Part shown: positions 55,631 through 64,000 of the stretch, in pieces
How the letters are laid out: each line of letters begins with the position of its first letter
Position numbering within the stretch: position 1 is the stretch's first letter
NCBI GenBank assembly: GCA_030549205.1
Contig: JAUKTV010000018.1
Span: 434,001-498,000, forward strand
Reading direction: 5' to 3'
DNA length: 64,000 nt
From: Apiosordaria backusii
Lineage: Eukaryota > Ascomycota > Sordariomycetes > Sordariales > Lasiosphaeriaceae
Notes under the pieces: generated by a model
Seen by the model: only the letters and a program-made list of their open reading frames with translations
Told to the model about the DNA's origin: nothing
Database searches by the model: none
Translations under genes and position numbers: made by a program

Positions 55631-56652
55631 ATGACTTTCACACCAACCCGTATCCTCATCTTTGGCGGAACCGGCACCATCGGCTCCTACATCACGGCCT
55701 CCCTCCTCCGTGCCAAGCCCCAGTTTCCTCAAGTCACTCTCTTCACCTCCCCCGGCACCGCCGAGAAGAAGGCATCCCAGATCGCGAAATGGAAATCCGA
55801 GGGTCTCTCGGTCATCGTCGGTGACCTGACTTCATCTGCAGACGTAAAGGCCGCATATCAGTCTTCCCAAGCCGACACGGTCATCTCAGCAGTTGGGCGT
55901 GGAGGTCTTCAACACCAGATTGAACTGTTACGCCTGGCTGAGGAGTCTCAGACTGTTCAGTGGTTCTTACCGAGCGAGTACGGGACTGATATCGAGCACA
56001 ATGACAAGAGCCCCAACGAGAAGCCGCATCAGTTGAAGCTCAAGGTCAGAAAATACATCAGGGAAGAACTCAAGAAGGTCAAGGTAACATATGTGGTTAC
56101 TGGACCGTATTTCGATATGTGGGTTGACACGGCTCCTGGCCTGGAAATTGCTGGCGGTTTCAAGCCCGAGGAAAAGAAGGCGTGGGTCATTGAGGATGGA
56201 GAAGGCAAGGTTGGCTTCTGCACCATGTGGGAGTAAGTTTTCTCAGCACCTATTCCTCTGTTAATTGTGAAGATTGGCTGACATGGTGGATCAGTGTCGG
56301 CAAGTTCGTTGTGGGTACGCTCCGTCATCCCCAAGAGTCATTTGGAAAGGCTCTCAAGGTGCAGAGCTTTATCGTTTCACCCAACGAGGTTGTAGCCGAG
56401 TATGAGAGGCAGACTGGCGCCAAGTGGGAAGTCACCAAGACACCCTTGGATGAACTGCGATCTGTGGAGGCCAAGCTGTGGGAAGAAGGCAATCCTAGGG
56501 CGACCAGTGCTACACTCCGACGAATTTGGGCTGAAGGAGGGACTTTGTATGCCAAGAACGATAATGATCTGCTGAACGTTGAAGGTCTGGATACATTGAC
56601 AGACGCCGTGAAGCACGCGCTGGCGGGAGGGTACAAGACCGATACCTTTTAG
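55631..56652 (+). CDS. NmrA-like / isoflavone-reductase-like NAD(P)-binding protein
   Basis: Exons 55631-56232 and 56295-56652 give 319 residues over a 62-nt intron (GTAAGT...ATCAG). The dinucleotide motif RILIFGGTGTIGSYI is near the start, and the family block FLPSEYGTDIEHN follows, as in phenylcoumaran/isoflavone-reductase-like SDRs. The active Lys usually seen in this group may be in KVRKYIREELKK. KALKVQSFIVSPNEVVAEYERQTGAKW is a typical C-terminal signature. Reaction unknown, likely small-molecule reduction or redox sensing. Confidence 0.9.
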
Positions 56653-56990
56653 CTGTGGCTTGTGTGTGGGATGCCATTGTAGTGATTGATGAGAGGGGTT
56701 GCCTGTAAGAAAATCAAACCATAGAGTTCAATGCTGCAACTATTCGTTGCCTTTTTCGATTCACCACACAGTGAGGATTGTTGATCTCGAAATCTAATCG
56801 ATGAGGAAGAGCGGGGCCTCGGGTATGTGGTCCCACTCCAAGTCTGCGCTTTCTCATTGGTTACTGAGCCAAATCGCTCTCGGCAGGCACCCCAATAATT
56901 TTTTTTCGGACCAGGGAAACTTTCGAATTTAAGCGATAGCGAAGAGCAGCAGCACTTGCAACATCCTCATCACAAACCGCAGCCACCACC
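56653..56990. other. Intergenic region
   Basis: Short gap with 3' UTR of the NmrA-like gene and the rpa43 promoter. Confidence 0.45.
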
Positions 56991-58454
56991 ATGTCTGCAA
57001 CAATTGATGAGGGCGCCCAGCCCGTGACGATCCCAAACAGCCAAAAACCTGAAAAGAAGCACAAAAGATCAAAATCCGAAAAGAAGCGCGCAAGAGACGA
57101 AGACGAAACCGCTGTCGTCGAAGAAACTCCCCGCAAGTCCAAAAAGACCAAGAATGGAGATCTCGAGCTCCCAGTGAGGTTAGGGTCTTCACAAGCTGCG
57201 ATCGAGGAGCTCTCAAAAAAGAAGAAAAAGAAGAAGGACCAAGCTGAGAATGGCGAGGCGCAAACAGACAAGGTAGCTGACCAGGAGGAAAAGTCGTCCC
57301 GAAAGAAGTCGAGCAAGTCCAAGAAGGAGCACAAGGAGGAGACAGGGGATGCAATGGAAATTGACACACCAGCAAAGTCCAAATCCGAAAAGAAGCGAAA
57401 GGAGAAGAAGTCAAAAAAGGAAGCAGTAGAAGCCGAACCAGAAGTCGAGGGGCAGGAAAAGAAGAAAAAGAGGAGCAAGGACAAGATAGAGACCGCGCTA
57501 TCGGCCCAGACTTCGCAAAGGGCTGCTGCTGAACTTCTCGGCAACGATTCCGAATACCCATTCTTCACACAAACCGTCTCGCTCTACGTGCCCTTCTTCC
57601 CTGTCGGTTTCGACAAGCCCCTCACCAACGTGGCTGCGCAACATCTCGACCCCCTCCTGAACCATTACTCGCCACTTTTGCGCGGCGTTCTCCTTAGCTA
57701 TTCTAATCTCAACCTCTCTGAGCGCCCAGCCAAGGCGAGCATCACCAATCCACCGACCGACGAGACTCCTGCCTGGCTGCACTCAGTGGACGAATACGCC
57801 GTAGGCTTCGGCTGGCTCACATTCGACGCCCACCTGTTTGTGCCATCCCGAGGCAAGTGGATGGAGGGTGTGGTGCAGCTTCAAAGCGAAGGTCACATTG
57901 GCGTGGTGTGCTGGAACAAGTTCAACGCCAGCATTGAATCGAAGCGACTCCCGCAGGGCTGGAAATGGGTCGACATTGCCGAGGGCGATCCGTCTGCCAA
58001 GTCGAGCAGCAGCCAGCCGGACGAAGACGAAAACAGCGAGGAGCAAGAAGGACAGCAGCAAGAAGAGGAGGACATTCTTGATGGCGAAGAGCTGCAGGTG
58101 GTTGAGCAGATTCACACAACCGGTTATTGGGTCAACGAGAAGGGCCGCAAAATCGGTGGCAAGCTTCGATTCCGTATCAAGAACTTTGACGTCGGTCAGG
58201 CGGGAGACTATGGATATCTCAGCATTGAGGGCACATGTCTGGATCTGGAGGCGGAGCAAGCTTTGGCCAAGGAGGAGCGCGAGTACGAAAAGAGGCGACG
58301 TGACAGGCACAACCCGAGCGGTCTGCTCAAGCCGCTGTCTCGGCGGGTGCCAGAGTTTAGCATGACCAAATTTGGCAAGGACGACGAGGAGGAAGACGGC
58401 ACAAAAAAGACTGTCCTCTACAAGGCCAGTCGCCCAGGTACGCCCGATGATTAG
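56991..58454 (+). CDS. rpa43: RNA polymerase I subunit Rpa43
   Basis: Single exon, 487 residues. The first 185 residues are extremely Lys/Glu/Ser-rich (KKHKRSKSEKKRARDEDE and further basic runs), suited to nucleolar targeting. The folded part begins at YPFFTQTVSLYVPFFPVGFDKPLTNVAAQHLDPLLNHYSPLLRGVLLSYSNL, the N-terminal stalk domain of Rpa43. The OB-like C-domain follows: FGWLTFDAHLFVPSRGKWMEGVVQLQSEGHIGVVCWNKFNASIE. With Rpa14 it forms the stalk of Pol I and contacts Rrn3 to start rRNA transcription. The basic N-terminal extension is longer than in yeast. No intron signals are needed. Confidence 0.93.
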   Translation: MSATIDEGAQPVTIPNSQKPEKKHKRSKSEKKRARDEDETAVVEETPRKSKKTKNGDLELPVRLGSSQAAIEELSKKKKKKKDQAENGEAQTDKVADQEEKSSRKKSSKSKKEHKEETGDAMEIDTPAKSKSEKKRKEKKSKKEAVEAEPEVEGQEKKKKRSKDKIETALSAQTSQRAAAELLGNDSEYPFFTQTVSLYVPFFPVGFDKPLTNVAAQHLDPLLNHYSPLLRGVLLSYSNLNLSERPAKASITNPPTDETPAWLHSVDEYAVGFGWLTFDAHLFVPSRGKWMEGVVQLQSEGHIGVVCWNKFNASIESKRLPQGWKWVDIAEGDPSAKSSSSQPDEDENSEEQEGQQQEEEDILDGEELQVVEQIHTTGYWVNEKGRKIGGKLRFRIKNFDVGQAGDYGYLSIEGTCLDLEAEQALAKEEREYEKRRRDRHNPSGLLKPLSRRVPEFSMTKFGKDDEEEDGTKKTVLYKASRPGTPDD

Positions 58455-59616
58455 GTATGGTCTGGCCTGACAATATCGGGTTCGGCGCCGTTGACTTCTT
58501 CACCTTTGTCTGCCCGGAGCTCGAGGTCGGCTAGGAGTCCGGGGTTTCGGTGAGGTTGATTCAAAACCATTAAAGAGTTCTTGTTTGAGTGTTGTTGGCG
58601 CAGGTAGATACATGGTTTACATGGCAGGTGCGCATACAGTAATTTTATTCATGTTTCTGTTATTCAATTTTTGAAGTACTTGAAATCTGAGTCCGTCTGT
58701 GATGTGTTGGGCTGGGTCACTGATTTTTGAGAGGGCCGAGCAAGACTCACTCAGCCTTTGACTGCGAAGCGAAGCTGTCTGCAAATCTCCTTTACCCGCC
58801 GAGCCGGACGCAATAGACATCAAGACTTTATCCACAAATCTTGTGCAGGACTAGGTACCCCATCGGATGTTTACACCCCACGGCTCGGGCTTGGTGAAGG
58901 CAGCTCAAAATAGCAACGGCTGGAGATTGCCAGCTTCTGGTTTCTACCTAGGTATGGTTGCTCGGCTGTGGGGGTGTCCCGGATCTTGGGCCTCGTTTGT
59001 TGGCATCAGGTGCTCGTTCATTCGTGTATATATGTTGATTGGACTGATTTGGTATGAATAGGGTGATAGAATACTCCGATGCGGGGGGGCAACCTAGTGG
59101 TGTTGGCCAGTCGTTGTGTGTAGCAAAGCTGTGGCTTGAGACCCTCGATGAGACCTTAATGTTCTCCTTTTTCGTTCCTAACGTGTGCAAGACAAGATAA
59201 AAGACGGGAGATGAGATCAGCCAGAGACCACACAGTTGAGATTGATCAGACCAACGGACAATAACGTAGGCAGTGAGCAGGCTTCCATGACTTGGACGCT
59301 CTCTTACGTTCCCAGGTGGAGGGGTCCGGTCCGCATGTCGGTAAACATGTTGCAGAGCGAGATTCTATCTCCGGACTAACAATAGCACATATCTCACACT
59401 GCCTGAGCTCGCTAAAGTCCCAATCTATCAAGATAATATGGGAAAGATAGCAAAACCTGGGTCCTGGTTATTGAGTACGATCTCGGCGGCCATTGCAAGA
59501 TGAGTCCGATGTTGGCTGATGAGCAGATACATAACGGAGGTTGGCGGTCAACCATTCTATCGGGCTAGTTTTCTCAAGGTATCTTTGCACAGTCAAACCC
59601 CATCATACATATTACA
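58455..59616. other. Intergenic region with palindrome
   Basis: About 1.16 kb with TACCTAGGTA at 58945-58954 and CTAGGTACC near 58853. No gene supported. Confidence 0.5.
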
Positions 59617-60115
59617 ATGCTGAAATCATTCCTCCTTTCATGTCTCGCTCTCCGAGGGGCAACGTTGGCGCAACGGGGTCGACCCACCACATTTTTTACA
59701 GCTCCCTCTCCTTCAAGTTCCCCCGGCCGGGTGCAACACAGTCATTGTACGGACAGTGCGGCGGACAAAACTGGACTGGTCCAACTGCTTGTCCGACGGG
59801 GACTTACTGCAAAAACGATGGAAAGTAAGTACCTTAGACGATATCGAAATCATCTAGAAAAGAAGAAGTGTATCTAACAGCTGCAACAGCATTTGGTACT
59901 CGCAGTGTGTGGCCAACGAGCCTGTTCAATCTCCAGGCAACCCGGCGGTCACCACCAGGACGATAACCACAGTTATCAGCGTCGTTGGGCCAACCCCTAC
60001 AGTTGTATCAACTCGGATCACATTCCTGACACCAAGGCCTTCGTTAACTACGCCTTCGGTGGTGACAATCACGTTGGTACCGGATGATCCATGTGATCAT
60101 GAGATTTGGTGCTAA
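59617..60115 (+). pseudogene. CBM1 (cellulose-binding) secreted protein with frameshift
   Basis: A clean signal peptide begins at 59617 (MLKSFLLSCLALRGATLAQ) and leads into a Ser/Pro/Thr linker. The cellulose-binding domain TQSLYGQCGGQNWTGPTACPTGTYCKND is in the next frame (upstream frame 0 versus 1), with the shift most likely in the five-C run at 59720-59724. The rest is restored in phase by a 65-nt intron (59825-59889, GTAAGT...ACAG): NIWYSQCV completes the CBM1 fold with its conserved Cys, Trp, Tyr and Gln, then a Thr/Val-rich tail ends at 60115. No catalytic domain is present. CBM1 proteins bind cellulose at the hyphal surface or plant wall. A single-base sequencing error would make it intact. 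Confidence 0.72.
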
Positions 60116-60433
60116 AGGGCTTTTGCGGGAGAAAGGGAATACTGTTCTTTTTTTATTTATTCTTTTGGTTGAACAAATGGACAGTTATACCAAGATATAT
60201 TCTGATCTTTCACATTGCCTCATTTCACGTGCAGAAACGGTCAAGAAGGTTGATGCATGCACCTGTATGTATCGTGTCTACCATCCCCTAACACTATTGC
60301 CCACCTCCAACTTCCTACACACTCCAAAACATCGTGTTCAGAGTCCAAACTCCCAATCCAAAACCAACCCAAGAGTGAAAAAACGCTAGGTATGAAAAGA
60401 TCCATGAACGAACAGTCCTTAAGTGATCAACGG
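60116..60433. other. Intergenic region
   Basis: Short gap between convergent units; nothing coding is visible. Confidence 0.4.
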
Positions 60434-61222
60434 TCACTCATCAGCGGGATCGACCATATCCAGCCTCTTGAAGAAGGTCTCAACCCTGCCCCGAGGGATA
60501 TATACCTTGTACTCCCTCATCCACCAATCAGCTACACTCCCCCTCCTCGCCTTCTCCCCCAGCACAATCCTGTCCGAAGTCAACATCTTGACCTCCCCCA
60601 CCGCCCTCTCCTCATCCTCCTCCACCACCCCCTCAAAGTCCTTATCCTTCACCTCCCCAAAGCCCAACAGCTCCAACACCCAAGCCCCCTGCATCTCAGC
60701 CAGCACACCGACCGACACAATCGCAATGAACCCATCCACACTCTCCGGGTGCCGTCTCGGGAATTCAAATTCCTCATCCGCAATGTCAGTCACCTTGTCC
60801 AAAGCCTCGATCATGGCATCTCCCATGTTCTGTCTCCCTTGTTCCACAACCTCGACAACGTTGTCTAGGCACTCCTCAATAAGCTTGCGGTTCCACCTCC
60901 TGTCGCCCACCACGTCCGTGATGGCGACTTGAAGGGAGTCGTCATTGAGCTCGGCCTGGTGCATCAAGTCTACAATCTTCTTGGCGATGGCCACGAGCTC
61001 CTCGTCGTCATCCGAAGACGGGGAGTAGGACATCAACGGGGTGGATTGGTATTGCCCGGAGCCGTCATGGTTGGCCGGAGAGTCCGAATAGACACCAAAC
61101 TTTTCGTTGTCAACTTGGCCGTAGGAGTCGAGTGAGTCGTAGAGGAGCTCGGTGTAACCTGCCCGGTTGGCACGGTTGCGACGGAGGGAGAGACAGGAGA
61201 GAATGGAACGGATAGCTGCCAT
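60434..61222 (-). CDS. Conserved-looking acidic protein of unknown function
   Basis: Uninterrupted 262-residue frame starting MAAIRSILSCLSLRRNRANRAGYTELL. A basic N-terminus is followed by a Ser/Asp-rich linker, then a helical acidic core: LVAIAKKIVDLMHQAELND, RRWNRKLIEECLDNVVEVVEQGRQNMGDAMIEALDKV. The hydrophobic segment VDGFIAIVSVGVLAEMQGAWVLELLGFGEV is amphipathic-looking rather than a definite membrane helix. The end DMVDPADE is acidic. No signal peptide or known motif. I do not recognise the family; synonymous codon pattern and length argue for a real gene. Confidence 0.7.
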   Translation of the reverse strand: MAAIRSILSCLSLRRNRANRAGYTELLYDSLDSYGQVDNEKFGVYSDSPANHDGSGQYQSTPLMSYSPSSDDDEELVAIAKKIVDLMHQAELNDDSLQVAITDVVGDRRWNRKLIEECLDNVVEVVEQGRQNMGDAMIEALDKVTDIADEEFEFPRRHPESVDGFIAIVSVGVLAEMQGAWVLELLGFGEVKDKDFEGVVEEDEERAVGEVKMLTSDRIVLGEKARRGSVADWWMREYKVYIPRGRVETFFKRLDMVDPADE

Positions 61223-62643
61223 GTTTGTTTTTGAGAATCTCTCGTAGGTTTGACTTTGTAGGTACCTAGGTAAATTGTCTTGGTGCCAAAGTCAAAGAGC
61301 TGCTAGCTGCGGTGTTGACTTGGCAGGTCTGAAGCTGTAAGTGACTTGAGACTGACAACTGGTGACCTCAAGATGAAGGTAGGTACAAACAACTCAGCAA
61401 GCAACAACGCCTGAGAAGATATGGAAAGATCAAAGCAAGCAGAAAAGCCCAATTTGTCTAGCAAAGCCAAGGTAAAACTAGTGGCCGCCGTGGGTGAGGA
61501 GGGAAAAGAGAGAAAGCAGACACAAAAAGTGCCAGTCAGACGGCGTTATTTATCTCGCATTGTCTCTGCTCAGCTCGTCTATGCTGAAGCGAACCATGCG
61601 CAGGGAGACACAGCGGCTTCTGTGTGGCCGCTTGGCAGACAGGAGACTAAGGTAGGCAGATATCAGGGCCTCCCGGTGGCGGACCCGGAGGGCTGTGCCA
61701 CATTCGGGGTTCGAGGCCCAGGGACCGGCCCGGCCCCACACGTGAACTGGATGCCGGCATCCGGGGAAGGTCGGCTCTGCTGAGGGACGCCGTTGGGAAA
61801 GCGTAGGACAGAAAACTTCACACCTGAATAAAAACTAGCAGATTGTCAGTACGATGGTGAAATCGGCTAGGGACTGTTTGAATCTGGGATTCAGCTGCGA
61901 GGAAAATGTTGCGACTTCGGAAGACAGAACAGGCCATCCCCAAGGCCGGTCAGCTATAGGCCGCTTCCGTGATTGCCACATGTGTAACCGTCGTCCTACG
62001 CATCGTCAAGTCGTGAGCATGTCAAGGCATTGTGATATGAGGGTCGTGGGTTTGCAAAACGTGGCGAAATAGGCCAGGAGGACTGGCGCGCACCGCCTAT
62101 TGTTCCACCACTTGCTGTTCTTGTCAATGGATTGGATGCTTTTGAGCCGTGCATGGCCCCGGGCTGGCTGCAAGGCAAACGCCAGGAAAACGTGGGCATC
62201 TCGGTCAAGTCGGACATCCGAAACTCGCCAAAACTTGAATGCCTCGGCATGACAAACACAACTCACAGCAATGAGTGAACAGAATCTGTATGCATTAGAT
62301 CTTTTTGTTGAGAAAGCCAAATCCCAGTTCCGTGATATCACCACGCGGCCGCAAACATGTTGCTTTTGGAAACCCAGCTACTCCTTGTCCGTCACACAGT
62401 TTGTCTCTTCCGGTCTTTTGGCTCGACCAACGTCCTCCTGTATTGGATGCTATGGTTCTGCCCGAAATCAATGAACCCCAACCGTCACGCCTTCATCATG
62501 AATTCCTGTTTGCATCCCGGCGATCCCATAAAGCTGGCCGTTTTCCACCAGCGTGCCAGAGTAATGCACAGAGCCAAAGCCGTCGTCCATGCCTGAAAAA
62601 GAACCGGTGTAAAAGACGACGCCAAAATAGAAACGCTCGCCGC
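61223..62643. other. Long intergenic region with palindromes
   Basis: About 1.4 kb. Near 61259-61272 lie the overlapping palindromes TAGGTACCTA and TACCTAGGTA. The rest has only chance frames. Confidence 0.5.
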
Positions 62644-63366
62644 TTATTTCTCCTTCTTGGGCTTGGGGCCCTTGACCTTCGCAGTACCGCGGAGGGTCTT
62701 CTGGCGGTTCTTGCGCTGCTTGCCTGTTGGTGGGGAAGAGAAAAGCGTTAGCCATGACCGCTTCACAAAATCCCAATATCCAGCACCCAAATCCAATGTC
62801 GGCGCGGGAGGGCAAACATACGCTGCTGTCTGGAGGCACGCTCGACCTTGGTGGCGAGGCCAACACGGACGAGTCTGTAGCGGGGCTCGAACTTCTTCAT
62901 GGCCTCAGGGGAGTCGTAGATGAGGGCAAAGCCAGTGGTCTTGCCACCACCGAACTGGGTGCGGAGACCGAAGACGGAAACCTGGTCCTTCTGGGCCTTG
63001 TAGAGACCGGCGAGCCTGTCACGGAGGTCCTCCTTGGAGATGTTGGCGCGATTGGGGTGGAGGATGTCCCTGAGCAGCAGAGTCAGCAACATATTCCATC
63101 AAACAGCCCAATATCATCGAATCGCCCGATTTTGCCCTTGTCTTCCCATCCAATCTTTTTGTATGGCTGGTGATCTCGTCGACCGTGATATGGCAGCAAG
63201 ACTGTCGCATCGTCGGCCGACTTGAGCGACCTGGCAATCGGTGCAATTCGCGAGGAGGGCATTCGGAGACAGGCAGCACTCACACGACCATCTGCTTGCG
63301 ACCCAGCAGAGGGTTGCGGATGAACTTCCGCGTGCGCAGGGTTACCGGAGCATCAGAATCAGCCAT
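62644..63366 (-). CDS. rps24: Ribosomal protein eS24
   Basis: Exons 63366-63284, 63069-62822 and 62723-62644 give exactly 136 residues, as expected. The start MADSDAPVTLRTRKFIRNPLLGRKQMV, the central DILHPNRANISKEDLRDRLAGLYKAQKDQVSVFGLRTQFGGGKTTGFALIYDSPEAMKKFEPRYRLVRVGL and the basic end RKQRKNRQKTLRGTAKVKGPKPKKEK all match eS24. Introns are 214 and 98 nt, the first being long relative to its neighbours, as often seen in ribosomal protein genes. A core cytosolic 40S component. Confidence 0.97.
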
Positions 63367-63675
63367 GATGATGTCTGTCGGTCGTGATTGTCGTATCTCG
63401 ATCGATCTCAGTGTCCGGCAGGAGGAGGGCGAGTTTCCTTTGGTGTTTTTTGCAGGGCGGCACGCACTGGGGAAGCAGGTGGAGCTCGAAAAATTCCGGC
63501 AGCGAATCGCTAATTTGGGTGTGAGCCCTAATTTGTGTGTGGCCTGAAGTTCAAGGCAAAAGTCAACCCGGCGGGGCAGTTTTGGCCAAAAAAGCACAGA
63601 CCATTGCTCACTTGCCGCCAGCTGTACAGTATGCAAGTGCATAATTACACAGCACTCGGAGCAAACCACTTTGGT
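63367..63675. other. Intergenic region
   Basis: Short gap upstream of eS24 and downstream of the partial methyltransferase; contains the ribosomal protein promoter. A GAGCCCTAATTT stretch near 63523-63535 resembles a partial telobox, which I mention only as a weak clue. Confidence 0.4.
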
Positions 63676-64000
63676 TCACACAGCTGTCAATTGACAAATA
63701 TGTATGGGAGTCGAGTCGTTATAGAACGGTCCTCTCTGCTCCCGCCTAGGCGGCACTGGAAATGTCTCGTAGTTGACACGGAACCCACGTTTTTGACAGA
63801 CCTCCAAGAAACTCTCAAACGTCGCTCTGTTCCGCTCCGTTGCCGCAATCAGAATGACAACCCCGGGCGACTTTGCAACGAGTTCTTGCAACGTCGCGAC
63901 TAGCGCGGGAATCACACTGACATCGTATGTGATGTCGGCCCCAAGCACAACGTCGACCTTTCTTCCGCCGTTCCATTCCTCTTCTTCGGTCCCCAGCAAA
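63676..64000 (-). CDS. C-terminal end of a lysine-methyltransferase-like protein (METTL21/EFM group), partial
   Basis: Frame enters from the right window edge and ends at 63676. About 107 C-terminal residues are visible. VDVVLGADITYDVSVIPALVATLQELV is the motif II region of the class I seven-beta-strand methyltransferases that modify translation factors (FAM86/EEF2KMT, yeast Efm group); GVVILIAATERNRATFESFLEVCQKRGF and the ending GPFYNDSTPIHICQL fit the fold. The SAM-binding motif I would lie beyond the window. The target protein is not known. Confidence 0.75.
   Translation of the reverse strand, partial: LLGTEEEEWNGGRKVDVVLGADITYDVSVIPALVATLQELVAKSPGVVILIAATERNRATFESFLEVCQKRGFRVNYETFPVPPRREQRGPFYNDSTPIHICQLTAV

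Overview
The window is filamentous-fungus nuclear DNA, most likely from the Sordariales (Podospora, Chaetomium or Neurospora relatives). The signs are short phase-conserving introns (about 55-110 nt, GTRNGT...CTRAC...YAG), C/G-ending codons, CAG-coded glutamine tracts, and typical Pezizomycotina families: HET, PTH11-like 7TM, LURP-one, TDT/SSU1 transporter, CBM1, NmrA-like and LaeA-like methyltransferase. Exon structures below were worked out by hand from splice signals and reading phase; every joined CDS length given is divisible by three.

Layout. 0.5-12.2 kb: a Q-rich unknown protein, an aldo/keto reductase, a decayed ankyrin gene with a STAND-type N-terminus, a LURP-one protein, a TDT-family transporter with an internally duplicated N-tail, and an NAD(P)-binding protein with a damaged splice donor. 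12.5-19.7 kb: a decay-rich stretch with a HET pseudogene, then the two halves of one 2OG-Fe(II) oxygenase-type gene lying tail to tail about 3.2 kb apart on opposite strands, with an intact trypsin-like gene and a minisatellite between them. 20-34 kb: a large FAD-monooxygenase-like protein, two small secreted proteins, a frameshifted kinase-like gene, a four-exon zinc-finger-like protein and a tRNA-Ser(CGA). 34.6-58.5 kb: mostly core genes: methyltransferase, Fat1-type acyl-CoA synthetase/transporter, 7TM receptor-like protein, ARF6-type GTPase, SGF29, phosphomannose isomerase, CDK8/SSN3, ARP2, DCG1-like racemase, sugar transporter, NmrA-like reductase and RPA43. 58.5-64 kb: a frameshifted CBM1 secreted protein, an unknown acidic protein, ribosomal protein eS24, and the C-terminal end of a lysine-methyltransferase-like gene that runs off the right edge.

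How the genes relate: there is no convincing metabolic cluster. SGF29 (SAGA) and SSN3 (Mediator) both act in Pol II transcription and RPA43 in Pol I transcription, but their proximity looks like ordinary gene order. The most unusual content is genomic: an apparent inversion that cut one gene in two, several genes broken by single-base shifts (often in G/C homopolymers), a probable lost splice donor, and a family of short palindromes (TAGGTACCTA / TACCTAGGTA) scattered through non-coding DNA. I did not find a clear new multi-gene system.
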